Shown: piece after piece, positions 9,563 to 18,768 of the stretch
How the letters are laid out: each line of letters starts with the position of its first letter
Position numbering within the stretch: position 1 is the first letter of the stretch
DNA from: a bacterium
Lineage (GTDB): Bacteria > Desulfobacterota > Binatia > HRBIN30 > CADEER01
Assembly (NCBI GenBank): GCA_030430165.1
Contig: JAUIGL010000034.1
Span: 1-60,361, forward strand
Direction: 5' to 3'
DNA: 60,361 bases
Notes under the pieces: generated by a model
The model's database searches: none
The model's input: only the letters and a program-made list of their open reading frames with translations
Told to the model about the DNA's origin: nothing
Translations under genes and position numbers: made by a program

Positions 9563-10687
9563 GTGAAATCCACGATCCTGAGTACGATCCGCCCGGCGGC
9601 GATCGTCGCCTTCGTTTCCACACTTCCTTTCGCCTTCCTCGCTTGCGACCAACCGGGCGAACACACCGAGCATCACCGGGAACATCACAACAAGATCGTC
9701 GTCACCACCCCGAGAATCATGGACGTGGTCGTGACCGAGCGATTGGTCTGCCAGATTCACTCACAGCGCCACATCGAGGTACGCGCCCTCGAAGGCGGCT
9801 ACCTCGAGGCGATTCCCATCCGGGAAGGCCAGGCCGTCAAAGAGGGCGACCTCATGTTCGAGATCGTCCCCGTCCTCTACCAGGCCGAGCTCGACTCCGA
9901 GGTAGCCGAGGCCGAGCTGATGCGCATCAAGCTGGCCAACGCCGAGCGGCTCTACAAAAAGAACGTCGTCGCCAAACCGGAAGTCGACATGGCCAACGCC
10001 GAGCTCGCCCGGGCCGAGGCGCGAGTCAAGCTCACCCAGGCCGCGCTCAACTTCGCCAGCATCAAGGCGCCCTTCGATGGCATCGTCGATCGCCTGCACA
10101 TGCAACAGGGGAGCCTGGTCGGCGAGGGAGACATGCTGACGACTCTCTCCGACAACACCGTGATGTGGGTGTACTTCAACGTCCCGGAAGCCCGCTACCT
10201 AGAATACGTCGCGGACACGGAGCACGACGACGAAGCGCAGCGAGTCGAGCTCGTCCTGGCGGACGGCAGAACGTTTCCGCAAGAAGGCAAGATCGCCGCG
10301 ATCGAGGCCACCTTCAACAACGAGACCGGCAACATCCCGTTCCGCGCCGACTTCCCGAATCCCGACGGAGTGCTGCGCCACGGCCAGACCGGCAACGTGC
10401 TGCTGAACCGAACGGCGCGCGACGCCACCGTGATCCCGCAGCGTTCGACATTCGAGGTTCTCGACAAGCGCTACGTCTTCGTCGTCGGCGACGACCACGT
10501 GGTTCGCCAGCGCGAGATCGCGATCCTGCACGAAATGGACGACATCTTCCTCGTCGACGGAGGCCTCGCCGCCACCGACAGGATCGTTCTCGAAGGGGTT
10601 CGCCAGGTGCGCGACGGCGACCACATCGAGTACGAGGAGCTCGAGCCGGAAGTCGCCCTCTCCCAGCTCAAGTTCCACGCGGAATAG
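9563..10687 (+). CDS. RND efflux periplasmic adaptor lipoprotein (AcrA/MexA type)
   Basis: A membrane-fusion protein of about 374 residues that bridges the RND permease and the outer-membrane channel. The start is GTG 9563 with AGAAGGA eight bases upstream (the ATG at 9530 has none). An N-terminal signal ends in the lipobox FLAC, followed by a His-rich linker. Then come the lipoyl half-motif (VRALEGGYLEAIPIREGQAV), a coiled-coil hairpin (EVAEAELMRIKLANAERL to LARAEARVKLTQAAL), the second lipoyl half (IKAPFDGIVDRLH), beta-barrel and membrane-proximal domains. It is first gene of an adaptor-permease-channel operon, 32 bases before the permease. Confidence 0.94.
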   Translation: MKSTILSTIRPAAIVAFVSTLPFAFLACDQPGEHTEHHREHHNKIVVTTPRIMDVVVTERLVCQIHSQRHIEVRALEGGYLEAIPIREGQAVKEGDLMFEIVPVLYQAELDSEVAEAELMRIKLANAERLYKKNVVAKPEVDMANAELARAEARVKLTQAALNFASIKAPFDGIVDRLHMQQGSLVGEGDMLTTLSDNTVMWVYFNVPEARYLEYVADTEHDDEAQRVELVLADGRTFPQEGKIAAIEATFNNETGNIPFRADFPNPDGVLRHGQTGNVLLNRTARDATVIPQRSTFEVLDKRYVFVVGDDHVVRQREIAILHEMDDIFLVDGGLAATDRIVLEGVRQVRDGDHIEYEELEPEVALSQLKFHAE

Positions 10688-10719
10688 ACCCGCCACCGCT
10701 TCCGACGAGGACCCCAGTC

Positions 10720-13700
10720 ATGTTCACGAAGATCCTTCACAGGCCGGCGCTCGCAATGGTGGTCTCGATCCTCCTGCTGTTCTTGGGGGGATTGGGAATC
10801 AAGACGCTGCCGATCGCCCAGTTTCCCTCGATCGTCCCGCCAACCGTTCAGGTCGCGATCGCCTATCCCGGAGCCAGCGCCAACGTCCTCGTCGACTCGG
10901 TGCTGATTCCGCTGGAGCAGTCGATCAACGGCGTGCAGAACATGCGCTACATCGTCTCCGACGCCACCAGCGCCGGCGAGGCGACGATCACCATCTACTT
11001 CGAGCCCGGCTCAGACCCGGACATCAACGTCGTCAACGTCCAGAATCGGGTCAACATCGTCATGAACCGCCTGCCACCCTTGGTGCAGCGGGAGGGGATC
11101 TTGGTCAGTCAGGTCGTCCCCAGCATGCTGATGTACGTCAATATCTACAGCACCGACCCCAACGCCGACCAAAAATTTCTCTACAACTTCGCCAACGCCA
11201 ACGTGATGCCGGTCATCAAGCGCATCAAGGGGATGGGCCGGCCGCGCAATCTCGGCAACCGCGCCTTCGCGATGCGCGTATGGCTCAAGCCCGATCGCAT
11301 GCGCGCCTACAAGGTTTCGACCGAGGAGGTGATGGAGGCACTCGCCGAGCAGAGCGTCATCGGGTCGCCGGGACGCCTCGGCCAGGCCACCGGCAAGACG
11401 TCGCAGTCGGTCGAATACGTGCTGACGTACGTCGGGCGCTACAACAAGCCCGAGCAGTACGCCAACATCATCCTGAGGGCCAACGCCGAGGGAGAGATCC
11501 TGCGGCTCAAAGACGTCGCCGACGTCGAGCTCGGCTCCGAGTTCTTCGACATCTACTCCGACATCGACGGCCACCCGGCGGCGTCGATCGTGCTCAAGCA
11601 AAGTCCCGGGTCCAACGCCACCGCCGTGATCGAAGAAGTCAAGGCGGCGCTGGAGGAGGTCAAGGAGGAATCGTTCCCGCCGGGAATGGATTACGAGATC
11701 GCCTACGACGTGTCGAAGTTCGTCGACGCCTCGATCGAGAAAGTCCTGCACACCCTTCTCGAAGCGTTCATCCTCGTTTCGCTGGTGGTCTACATGTTCC
11801 TCGGAGACGCGCGCTCCACCGCCATCCCGACCCTGGCGGTGCCTGTGTCCCTCGTCGGAACGTTCTTCTTCCTCCGCTTGTTCGGGCTGTCGATCAACCT
11901 GATCACGCTCTTCGCCATGGTCCTGGCGATCGGCGTGGTGGTCGATGACGCGATCGTCGTGGTCGAGGCAGTTCACGCCAAGATGGCCGAGAAGCATCTG
12001 TCCCCCTATCGGGCAACCATGGAAGTGCTGCACGAAATCAGCGGCGCAATCATCGCCATCACCCTGGTCATGACCGCCGTCTTCGTACCGGTGACCTTCG
12101 TTTCCGGACCAGTCGGCACCTTCTATCGCCAATTCGGCATCACCATGGCGACGTCGATTCTCCTCTCCGGCGTGGTCGCCCTGACGTTGACCCCGGTGCT
12201 CTGCGCGATGATTCTCAGACCGCACACGGCTCCGGCAGCGCCGAAGGAAGAGCAGAAGCCGTGGTGGAAACGGAGCCTTCTTCTCGGCGGCCTGTTGGCG
12301 GTCGTAGCGCCGATCACGTACCTCGCATACTACCTGTGGGGGCCGGCCGGCTTGCTGCTGGCAGCCGTGCCTTGGCTGCAGCGGCCGTTCGAGCGCGCGG
12401 TCGATTCGGTCACCAGCGGCTATGCGGGAATCATCCGGCGGATCGTCACGCGGCGCACTCTGACTTTCGCCATCGTCGCCGGCTTCGCCGTCGCCACGGT
12501 CGGCGTGAACAGGGTGGTGCCGACCGGGTTCATACCGGGCGAGGACCAGGGGATCATCTACGGAATCATCCAGACGCCCCCGGGATCGACGCTCGAGTAC
12601 ACCAACGCCAAGTCGCACGAGCTGCAGAAGATCGCCAAGGAGCTCGACGAAGTCACCTCGGTCACGTCGCTGGCCGGCTACGAAGTCTTGACCGAAGGGC
12701 GCGGCTCCAATGCCGGTACGACCATCATCAACCTGAGGGATTGGTCGGAGCGTAAGCGAACCGCGCGGCAGATCATCGAGGAGCTCGAGGAACGGAGCGG
12801 TCGCATGGCTGGCGCCAAGATCGAGTTCTTCGAACCGCCCGCCGTCCCCGGGTTCGGCGCCGCCGGCGGAATCTCGATGCGAATCCTCGACAAGACGAAC
12901 ACCAGCGACTACGCGCGGCTCGGCGAAGTGACCGGCCAGTTCATGGAAGCGCTCTCCCAGCGCAAGGAGCTGAAAGGCCTCTTCACCTTCTACGCCAGCG
13001 ACTATCCGCAGTACGAGCTGATCATCGACAACGACGTGGCGATGCAAAAGGGCGTCTCGATCGGCAGGGCGCTGGACAACCTGAACATCCTGATCGGGAG
13101 CACCTACGAGCAGGGCTTCGTGCGCTTCAACCAGTTCTACAAGGTCTACGTGCAGGCCGCGCCGGAGTTCCGGCGCTTCCCCGAGGATCTGGAATACCTG
13201 TTCGTCAAGAACGAAGGCGGAGAAATGGTCCCCTACACTTCGTTCATGCGGATCGAGAAGAAACAGGGCCTGAACGAAATCACTCGCTACAATCTGTATC
13301 CGTCCGCCGCCATCCAAGGGGCCCCGGCCGCCGGGTACAGCAGCGGTCAGGCAATCCAGGCGATCAAAGAAGTCGCCGACGAGGTGCTCCCGCGCGGGTA
13401 TGGGATCGGTTGGGAAGGACTCTCGTACGACGAATCCGCCAAGGGCAACGAGTCCATTTACATCTTCCTGATCGTCGTCGCCTTCGTCTATCTGGTGCTG
13501 GTCGGCCAGTACGAAAGCTTCCTGCTGCCCCTGGCGGTCATCCTCTCGTTACCGATCGGCGTGTTCGGCTCGTTTCTGCTGCTGCGGGTAATGGGCCTGG
13601 AGAACGACGTGTATGCCCAGATCGGCCTGGTGATGCTGGTAGGGCTGCTCGGCAAGAACGCGATCCTGATCGTCGAGTTCGCGGTACAGCGCCGGCGCCA

Positions 13701-14022
13701 GGGAATCCCGCTGCACGAGGCGGCGGTGGAGGGCGGTCGATCGCGATTCCGGCCGATTCAGATGACCTCCTTCGCCTTCATCGCCGGCCTGATTCCGCTG
13801 GTCGTCGCCACCGGTGCGGGCGCGCTTGGCAACCGCACCATCGGCACCACCGGCGTCGGCGGCATGCTCGTCGGCACGCTGGTCGGCGTCGTGGTGGTTC
13901 CCGGCATCTACTACCTCTTCGCTCGAATCTCCGACGGCCGGGCGTTCCTCCAAGACCAAGTGGACGAGCCGGTCAGTGAGCTCCTCGAACACGAGGACAC
14001 AACGGTCCGCGAACCTTCCTGA
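10720..14022 (+). CDS. RND efflux permease, HAE1 family (AcrB/MexB type)
   Basis: An inner-membrane proton-driven multidrug or hydrophobe exporter of 1100 residues. The start ATG 10720 has GAGG nine bases upstream. The N-terminal transmembrane helix is followed by FPSIVPPTVQVAIAYPGA. The proton-relay pair is in GVVVDDAIVVVE, and the TM10 lysine is in GLLGKNAILIVE. It is about 50 residues longer than AcrB. The extra length includes a strongly hydrophobic stretch at about 519-553 (LLLGGLLAVVAPITYLAYY, then LLLAAVPWL) within the central cytoplasmic loop, predicted to add a transmembrane hairpin. Substrates are unknown, and no regulator of the pump sits next to it. Confidence 0.96.
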   Translation: MFTKILHRPALAMVVSILLLFLGGLGIKTLPIAQFPSIVPPTVQVAIAYPGASANVLVDSVLIPLEQSINGVQNMRYIVSDATSAGEATITIYFEPGSDPDINVVNVQNRVNIVMNRLPPLVQREGILVSQVVPSMLMYVNIYSTDPNADQKFLYNFANANVMPVIKRIKGMGRPRNLGNRAFAMRVWLKPDRMRAYKVSTEEVMEALAEQSVIGSPGRLGQATGKTSQSVEYVLTYVGRYNKPEQYANIILRANAEGEILRLKDVADVELGSEFFDIYSDIDGHPAASIVLKQSPGSNATAVIEEVKAALEEVKEESFPPGMDYEIAYDVSKFVDASIEKVLHTLLEAFILVSLVVYMFLGDARSTAIPTLAVPVSLVGTFFFLRLFGLSINLITLFAMVLAIGVVVDDAIVVVEAVHAKMAEKHLSPYRATMEVLHEISGAIIAITLVMTAVFVPVTFVSGPVGTFYRQFGITMATSILLSGVVALTLTPVLCAMILRPHTAPAAPKEEQKPWWKRSLLLGGLLAVVAPITYLAYYLWGPAGLLLAAVPWLQRPFERAVDSVTSGYAGIIRRIVTRRTLTFAIVAGFAVATVGVNRVVPTGFIPGEDQGIIYGIIQTPPGSTLEYTNAKSHELQKIAKELDEVTSVTSLAGYEVLTEGRGSNAGTTIINLRDWSERKRTARQIIEELEERSGRMAGAKIEFFEPPAVPGFGAAGGISMRILDKTNTSDYARLGEVTGQFMEALSQRKELKGLFTFYASDYPQYELIIDNDVAMQKGVSIGRALDNLNILIGSTYEQGFVRFNQFYKVYVQAAPEFRRFPEDLEYLFVKNEGGEMVPYTSFMRIEKKQGLNEITRYNLYPSAAIQGAPAAGYSSGQAIQAIKEVADEVLPRGYGIGWEGLSYDESAKGNESIYIFLIVVAFVYLVLVGQYESFLLPLAVILSLPIGVFGSFLLLRVMGLENDVYAQIGLVMLVGLLGKNAILIVEFAVQRRRQGIPLHEAAVEGGRSRFRPIQMTSFAFIAGLIPLVVATGAGALGNRTIGTTGVGGMLVGTLVGVVVVPGIYYLFARISDGRAFLQDQVDEPVSELLEHEDTTVREPS

Positions 14023-14067
14023 TCCGGGGAAGCAACAAGCCCCCCGGTGACCGAGGAGATTGTACCA

Positions 14068-15600
14068 ATGGCTAGAGAATCCATTCGACGAACAACGCCC
14101 CGTGCGCTCACGTGCGCCGGCCTGCTCCTCTGCGCATCCGCGTTCGCGTTGGGGTGCGTCCCCTCCCTCGACCAGAACCCGCCGAGAGACCCGGTGCGCG
14201 ACGTGCCGCCCTCCTACGACACCGCGCCGACAACCGCGAGTCTTCCATCACCGCCGGCGCAGAGCTCGGGCCAAGCGGAATGGCATCGCTTCTTCGCCGA
14301 CCCCGATCTGCAAGCGCTCGTCGAAACCGCACGGGCGAACAACCAGGAGCTCAACATCCAACTCCAGGACCTGATCGTCGCCGAGAACCGGATCCGGTGG
14401 AGGCGCGGCGAGTACTTCCCCAAGGTCGAGGCGGGCGTCGATGCCGGGATCGAGAAGGTGGGGGAGCATACGAGCCAGGGAGTGAGCGACGAAAGGCACG
14501 GGGTCGCCGAGAACCTCCAAGACTACGCGTTCGGGCTCATGGCATCGTGGGAGATCGACATCTGGAGAAAGCTGCGCAACGCCACCGATGCGGCGAGACA
14601 CCGCTACCTGTCGAGCGTCGAGGGGCGAAACTTCATGATCACCCAGCTCGCCGCCGAGATCGCCAACGCGTACTACGAGCTGCTCGCGCTCGACAACCAG
14701 ATCGAGGTCCTGAAGCGGAACATCCGAATCCAGCAAGACGCGCTGCAGGTGGTCGAGTTTCAGAAGGAAGCGGCGCGGGCAACGCGCTTGGCGGTGCAAC
14801 GGTTCGAGGCCGAGGTACTGAAGAACCAGAGCCGCCAGTTCGAGCTCGAACAGAGACGAATCGAGACCGAGAACCTCATCAATTTCCTGGTGGGGCGATT
14901 CCCGCAGCCCGTGGCCAGGCACCCGCAAAAGTTCAGGGAGCCGCTTCCCGCTGCCGTGCAGACGGGAGTTCCGCCCGAGCTGCTCGACAACCGCCCCGAC
15001 CTGAGACAGGCGGAGCAGGAGCTCGCCGCCGCCGAATTGGACGTCCAGGTCGCGAAAGCCGAATTCTATCCGAAGCTGAGCATCGCCGCCGGCGTCGGCT
15101 TCGAGGCCTTCAATCTGAAGCACCTCGTGATGGCCCCCGAATCGCTCGCCTACAACGCGGCCGCCAATCTGGCGATGCCGATCATCAACCGAGAGGCAAT
15201 CAAGGCGGAGTACCTCTCGGCGAACGCCGAACAGATCCGCGCCGTCATCAACTACGAGCGCGCGATCCTGCGCGCGTTCACCGAGGTCGCCAACCTGCTC
15301 GCAATGATCGACAACCTGCAGAAGAGCTACGATCTGCAGTCGCGCCAAGTCGACGTGCTCAAGGACTCCATCGACGTGTCGGGCATTCTCTTTCAATCGG
15401 CTCGGGCCGACTACATGGAGGTCCTGCTGACCCGCCGCGACGCACTCGATGCCGAGATGGAGCTGATCGAGACCAGGCGACGGCAGCTCGGCGCCATGGT
15501 CGACATGTACCAAGCCCTCGGCGGCGGATGGCGCCAGGAGCCTGCGGCCGACTCCGCAGAAGACCGGCCGGCCGATGTGACGATGACGACATCCAGCTGA
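14068..15600 (+). CDS. Outer-membrane efflux channel lipoprotein (OprM/NodT type)
   Basis: The third component of the RND system, 510 residues, an outer-membrane factor with two OEP repeats. The chosen ATG 14068 is preceded by GAGGAG nine bases away; an upstream GTG at 14047 is less likely. The signal peptide ends in lipobox ALGC. Helical repeats follow (DNQIEVLKRNIRIQQDAL; ELLDNRPDLRQAEQELAAA, where NRPD(L/V) is characteristic of the family). It forms the trimeric TolC-like tunnel with the adaptor and permease immediately upstream (46 bases). Confidence 0.95.
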   Translation: MARESIRRTTPRALTCAGLLLCASAFALGCVPSLDQNPPRDPVRDVPPSYDTAPTTASLPSPPAQSSGQAEWHRFFADPDLQALVETARANNQELNIQLQDLIVAENRIRWRRGEYFPKVEAGVDAGIEKVGEHTSQGVSDERHGVAENLQDYAFGLMASWEIDIWRKLRNATDAARHRYLSSVEGRNFMITQLAAEIANAYYELLALDNQIEVLKRNIRIQQDALQVVEFQKEAARATRLAVQRFEAEVLKNQSRQFELEQRRIETENLINFLVGRFPQPVARHPQKFREPLPAAVQTGVPPELLDNRPDLRQAEQELAAAELDVQVAKAEFYPKLSIAAGVGFEAFNLKHLVMAPESLAYNAAANLAMPIINREAIKAEYLSANAEQIRAVINYERAILRAFTEVANLLAMIDNLQKSYDLQSRQVDVLKDSIDVSGILFQSARADYMEVLLTRRDALDAEMELIETRRRQLGAMVDMYQALGGGWRQEPAADSAEDRPADVTMTTSS

Positions 15601-15728
15601 TCCACACCTGAGGCCGACTGCGACGCGGAGCCGCACGACGGACCAGCAGTGCCCCACGGGGACGGGGCAAGACGATTTGAATCCGGCGCGACCGCGCCCT
15701 ACCATGTCAGACTGATTTGGAGGTCTTC

Positions 15729-16016
15729 ATGCGAACCCTGCTTTCGACACTTCTCGTAGCCGCGGCTGTGCTCTTCGCTGCCCCGGCAGCCTGGGCCGGC
15801 GACGCCGCGGTCGACGCCGAGAACGGCCAGAGCGTGCCCGCGGTGACGGCCGACGGCGCAAGCGGTGGCTGTCCCGCCGCCGAGGGCGGCAGCTGTTGCG
15901 GCTCGTGCCAGGCGCGCCAGAAGTACTCCAAGAAGGAGCGCGAGCCCGGCGAGCTATGCCCGTGCCAGCGCGCCCGGTTGGCGCGCGAGGCCAAGGAAGC
16001 CGCAGCCGAGCAGTAG
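15729..16016 (+). CDS. Small secreted cysteine-rich protein
   Basis: A 95-residue preprotein. Residues 1-23 are a clear Sec signal peptide (LLSTLLVAAAVLFAAPAAWA). The mature part is a Gly/Ala/Ser-rich segment with six cysteines (48, 56, 57, 60, 77, 79) in the patterns GGC, SCCGSC and CPC, then a basic/acidic helix. The start is set by GGAGG five bases before the ATG. It ends seven bases before a methyltransferase gene. The Cys pattern suggests metal binding or disulfide formation in the periplasm. I do not recognise the family. It could be a precursor peptide, a metallophore or a structural protein. Confidence 0.8.
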   Translation: MRTLLSTLLVAAAVLFAAPAAWAGDAAVDAENGQSVPAVTADGASGGCPAAEGGSCCGSCQARQKYSKKEREPGELCPCQRARLAREAKEAAAEQ

Positions 16017-16023
16017 CGCCGGG

Positions 16024-17106
16024 ATGTCCGCCGGCCAGCCCGTGAGCTCGACTGCGCTGCCGCTCGGCGAGTGGTTGCCGCAGCTCAGCGAGACCATCGA
16101 TCGACTCGCCTACCCGACGCAACAGCGCGGCCTGGCGTTGTCGCTCGGCGTCGGCGGACGCCTGTGGAGCCAGCTGCTGGCGCCGCGCCAGAAACGGCCC
16201 GACCTCGACGCGATTCGCGAGCTGGGCGAGCGTTTCGAGGCGTTGCTCGCCGCGGATCTCGCCAACGTGCGAGCCGGCGCCTATCCGCGTGAGCTGCTCT
16301 ACCAGTTTCCGCTGCTCGAATACCTGTCGAAGCTGCCGGAGGCCCTGGTCGATGTCCCGCGTTTCCTGTTTCGCTCCTGGGCCGGCAACCACGCCGACCT
16401 CCCAGCCGCCAGCGACTCCGGACTGTACCCCGACTACTACCGCCGCAACTTCCACTGGCAGACCGACGGCTGGCTGAGCAGCCGCTCGGCGCGACTCTAC
16501 GACGCCAGCGTCGAGTTTCTGTTCGGCGGCACCGCCGACGTCATGCGCCGGATGGCGATCCCGCCGATCACCGAGCTGGCGCGACAGCGCCGGCGACCGC
16601 TGCGCATCCTCGACATCGGCTGCGGCACCGGGCGTTTCCTGCGCCAGCTGAGCCGCGCTCTACCCGATGCCCGGTTCTACGGACTCGACCTCAGCCGGCA
16701 CTACATCAGCGAAGCGCGCAGCCACTTCTCAGCGGAGGAGGACGTCAGCCTGGTCGTCGAAAACGCCGAATCGATGCCGTTCGGCAGCAGCACGTTCGAC
16801 GTCGTGACTTCGGTGTTCATGTTCCACGAGCTGCCCAAGCCGGTGCGCCGCAAGGTAGCGCGCGAGGCGCGTCGGGTCCTCGCCAAGGGCGGCCTGTTCG
16901 TCGTCTGCGACTCCGCGCAGCTGAGCGACAGCGCAGCCATCGCCGACGTCCTCAACGGATTCCCAGAAAGCTACCACGAGCCCTTCTACCGCGGGTATCT
17001 ACGCGACGACCTCGCCACCGTGCTCGAGGAATGCGGCTTCGCCGCGCCATCGAGTGCGCCACACCTGGTGTCCAAGGTCGTCGCCGCCACCAAGCGCGGC
17101 CGCTAG
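16024..17106 (+). CDS. SAM-dependent methyltransferase (class I) with N-terminal extension
   Basis: A 360-residue protein. The C-terminal part from about residue 190 is a Rossmann methyltransferase: motif I ILDIGCGTGRFLRQL, motif II FYGLDLSRHYI, then NAESMPFGSSTFDVV. The first 190 residues are a helical domain of unknown role (LAYPTQQRGLALSLGVGGRL, then YPRELLYQFPLLEYL). It follows the small Cys-rich secreted protein by seven bases, so they form an operon, although one is exported and the other looks cytoplasmic. Its TAG stop shares the CTAG tetranucleotide with the stop of the opposite gene. The acceptor could be a lipid, quinone, small molecule or peptide. Confidence 0.87.
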   Translation: MSAGQPVSSTALPLGEWLPQLSETIDRLAYPTQQRGLALSLGVGGRLWSQLLAPRQKRPDLDAIRELGERFEALLAADLANVRAGAYPRELLYQFPLLEYLSKLPEALVDVPRFLFRSWAGNHADLPAASDSGLYPDYYRRNFHWQTDGWLSSRSARLYDASVEFLFGGTADVMRRMAIPPITELARQRRRPLRILDIGCGTGRFLRQLSRALPDARFYGLDLSRHYISEARSHFSAEEDVSLVVENAESMPFGSSTFDVVTSVFMFHELPKPVRRKVAREARRVLAKGGLFVVCDSAQLSDSAAIADVLNGFPESYHEPFYRGYLRDDLATVLEECGFAAPSSAPHLVSKVVAATKRGR

Positions 17107-18206
17107 TCGGCGACGTCGCCGCCGTCTTTCATTCCATACTTCTCGAAGGCACCGAGAAACGCCTGCTCGTGCAGGCCGTAGCCGACGTTGCCGCCGTACT
17201 CGAAGCGGGCGACGTGGTCGACGACGCCGTACTGGCCGATGGCGCCGATTTCTTCGTGATCGTGCTCCAGCCCCTGGACCACCAGTTCGCCCTGGTACAT
17301 CCCGTGGCGCCAGTCGCCTTCCATTCCGTAGCCAGTGCCGACGGCGACGAACGTGTTGACCAAAGGATCGGCGGTCACTTCGAAACCGCCACCCGGCGCT
17401 TCGGGGAAGGACAGCTTCGAGCGCTCGACGACTCGAGTCCCCGAGCGCAGCTTGTGGTCGTACTCCGGCCGCCCCAACCACTCGGGCTCGCGCTTCGGGT
17501 CGGACCAGATCCGCACCGCCTCCTCGATCATGCGCTCGCCCGAGTTGGTCTCGTTCAAAATGTAGAGGATGGAGTGATCGGCGAACTGCATCGGCGAGTA
17601 GTTCCACATTCCCGTCATCTGCATCTCGGGGCCGCGGATGCCCGGCGGTTCGGTCTCGCCGACCGGGCGCACCCCCCACGAACGATCGCGCGTCCCCCAC
17701 CAGCGGTCGGGCGTGACGTCGAAGTGCTCGTCGCCGACGCGCAGCTTACCGGTCCAGCAGCCGGTCTGCGCAAAGCGCATCGTGTCGAACAAGACACGCC
17801 CGTGCTTGCGGATGAACTGGCGCGGCTCCTGAAACGCGGGAATCGACCCTTCCCAGACGACGTCGCAAGCAACGCCGTGCTCGGTTTCGTCGAGGACGAA
17901 GCGCAGCTTCTTGAGCGGCTCGATGACCTCGATGCGAAACGGCCCCACCGAGACGTCCATGCGGTCGCCGAGCTCGCGCGACGCGCGCACCACGCGGTGC
18001 TTCGAGCCGCGGCGGACCACCGCGAAGGCGTCCTGGACCCCGAGATTCGGGTACTGCCCCAACCCCATGACCATGAACAGCTCGTCGCTCGATCCGTGCA
18101 GGTTGAAGTAGTAGCGGTCGTAGAAATTGCGATCGCTGGTAGCGACGTGACGGATCACCTCCGCCGTCTGGTGAACTGGATAGTCGTCCCAATTGGATAG
18201 TGTCAC
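17103..18206 (-). CDS. Uncharacterised protein, paralogue A (AttH/CrtC-like barrel suspected)
   Basis: A 367-residue cytoplasmic protein without signal or membrane segments. It has a paralogue at 46918-48039 sharing the N-terminal DDYP(V/I)HQTAE, DRNxYDRY, YPNLG, a central R-F-A-Q segment and the strong signature GTxDRSWGxRPVG. The DRSWG motif and beta-rich composition recall AttH/hydroxyneurosporene-hydratase lipocalin-like proteins, but this is inference. It starts at GTG 18206 with GAGGAGAGGG upstream. Its stop codon overlaps the convergent methyltransferase stop by four bases. Proteins of this type often occur with lipid or steroid degradation genes; no substrate can be read here. Confidence 0.75.
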   Translation of the reverse strand: MTLSNWDDYPVHQTAEVIRHVATSDRNFYDRYYFNLHGSSDELFMVMGLGQYPNLGVQDAFAVVRRGSKHRVVRASRELGDRMDVSVGPFRIEVIEPLKKLRFVLDETEHGVACDVVWEGSIPAFQEPRQFIRKHGRVLFDTMRFAQTGCWTGKLRVGDEHFDVTPDRWWGTRDRSWGVRPVGETEPPGIRGPEMQMTGMWNYSPMQFADHSILYILNETNSGERMIEEAVRIWSDPKREPEWLGRPEYDHKLRSGTRVVERSKLSFPEAPGGGFEVTADPLVNTFVAVGTGYGMEGDWRHGMYQGELVVQGLEHDHEEIGAIGQYGVVDHVARFEYGGNVGYGLHEQAFLGAFEKYGMKDGGDVAD

Positions 18207-18425
18207 CGGAAGCCCTCTCCTCGTTCCAAGCTCCTTGTCATCGCCCGCTCGAGGCCGCCGCGCAACTCCCCCGGCAGTTCAGCCGGCTGCCTCGACAGCT
18301 CGGAGAAAGAGTTTCCTCGCGCAGAGGCGCAGAGACGCCGAGGGAATGCCCGCCGCGCCCTTTTGAATCCGACCGGACGAAGCTGCTACCGTCCCGGATC
18401 CAAATCGACAACCGAGGAGCGAGAA

Positions 18426-18728
18426 ATGCTGATCGTTGCAGGTGTGATCCAAATCGACGCAGCTAAACGGGCCGAGGCCGACGCCGCCTTCGCGAAGATG
18501 CGCGAGGCGACTCTCGAGGAACCCGGCTGCATCGAGTACCAGGCCTACTCCGGACGCGACGACGCCGGAACCGTGTTCATGTTCGAGAAGTGGCAAGACC
18601 AGGCGGCGCTCGACGCGCACTTCGCCTCGCCCCACATGGCCGAGTTCGGTGCCGCGCTCGGCGGCCTCGGCGTAACCGCAATGGACGTCAAAAAGTACGA
18701 AGTTTCGAGCGAGGGTAGCGTCCCCTGA
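18426..18728 (+). CDS. Antibiotic biosynthesis monooxygenase (ABM) domain protein
   Basis: A 100-residue single-domain dimeric alpha-beta barrel of the ABM/YgiN type: LIVAGVIQI at the N-terminus, EEPGCIEYQAYSG, and FEKWQDQAALDAHFASPHM. Such proteins act as cofactor-free quinol or anthrone monooxygenases or as small stress proteins. GAGGAG six bases upstream supports the start. The GH31 gene follows after 40 bases. A repetitive stretch of the CAGAGGCGCAGAGACGC type, often found between genes, lies about 80 bases upstream (18308-18345). Confidence 0.88.
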   Translation: MLIVAGVIQIDAAKRAEADAAFAKMREATLEEPGCIEYQAYSGRDDAGTVFMFEKWQDQAALDAHFASPHMAEFGAALGGLGVTAMDVKKYEVSSEGSVP

Positions 18729-18768
18729 GCACCCGCTCCCTGCTCGCTCCCGGCTGCTGGAGAACACC

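Noticed and set aside
11011-13317. A 768-codon open frame antisense to the RND permease
   Set aside because: Its D/H/R/V-rich composition is that of an antisense shadow in GC-rich DNA, and the opposite strand has complete RND motifs.
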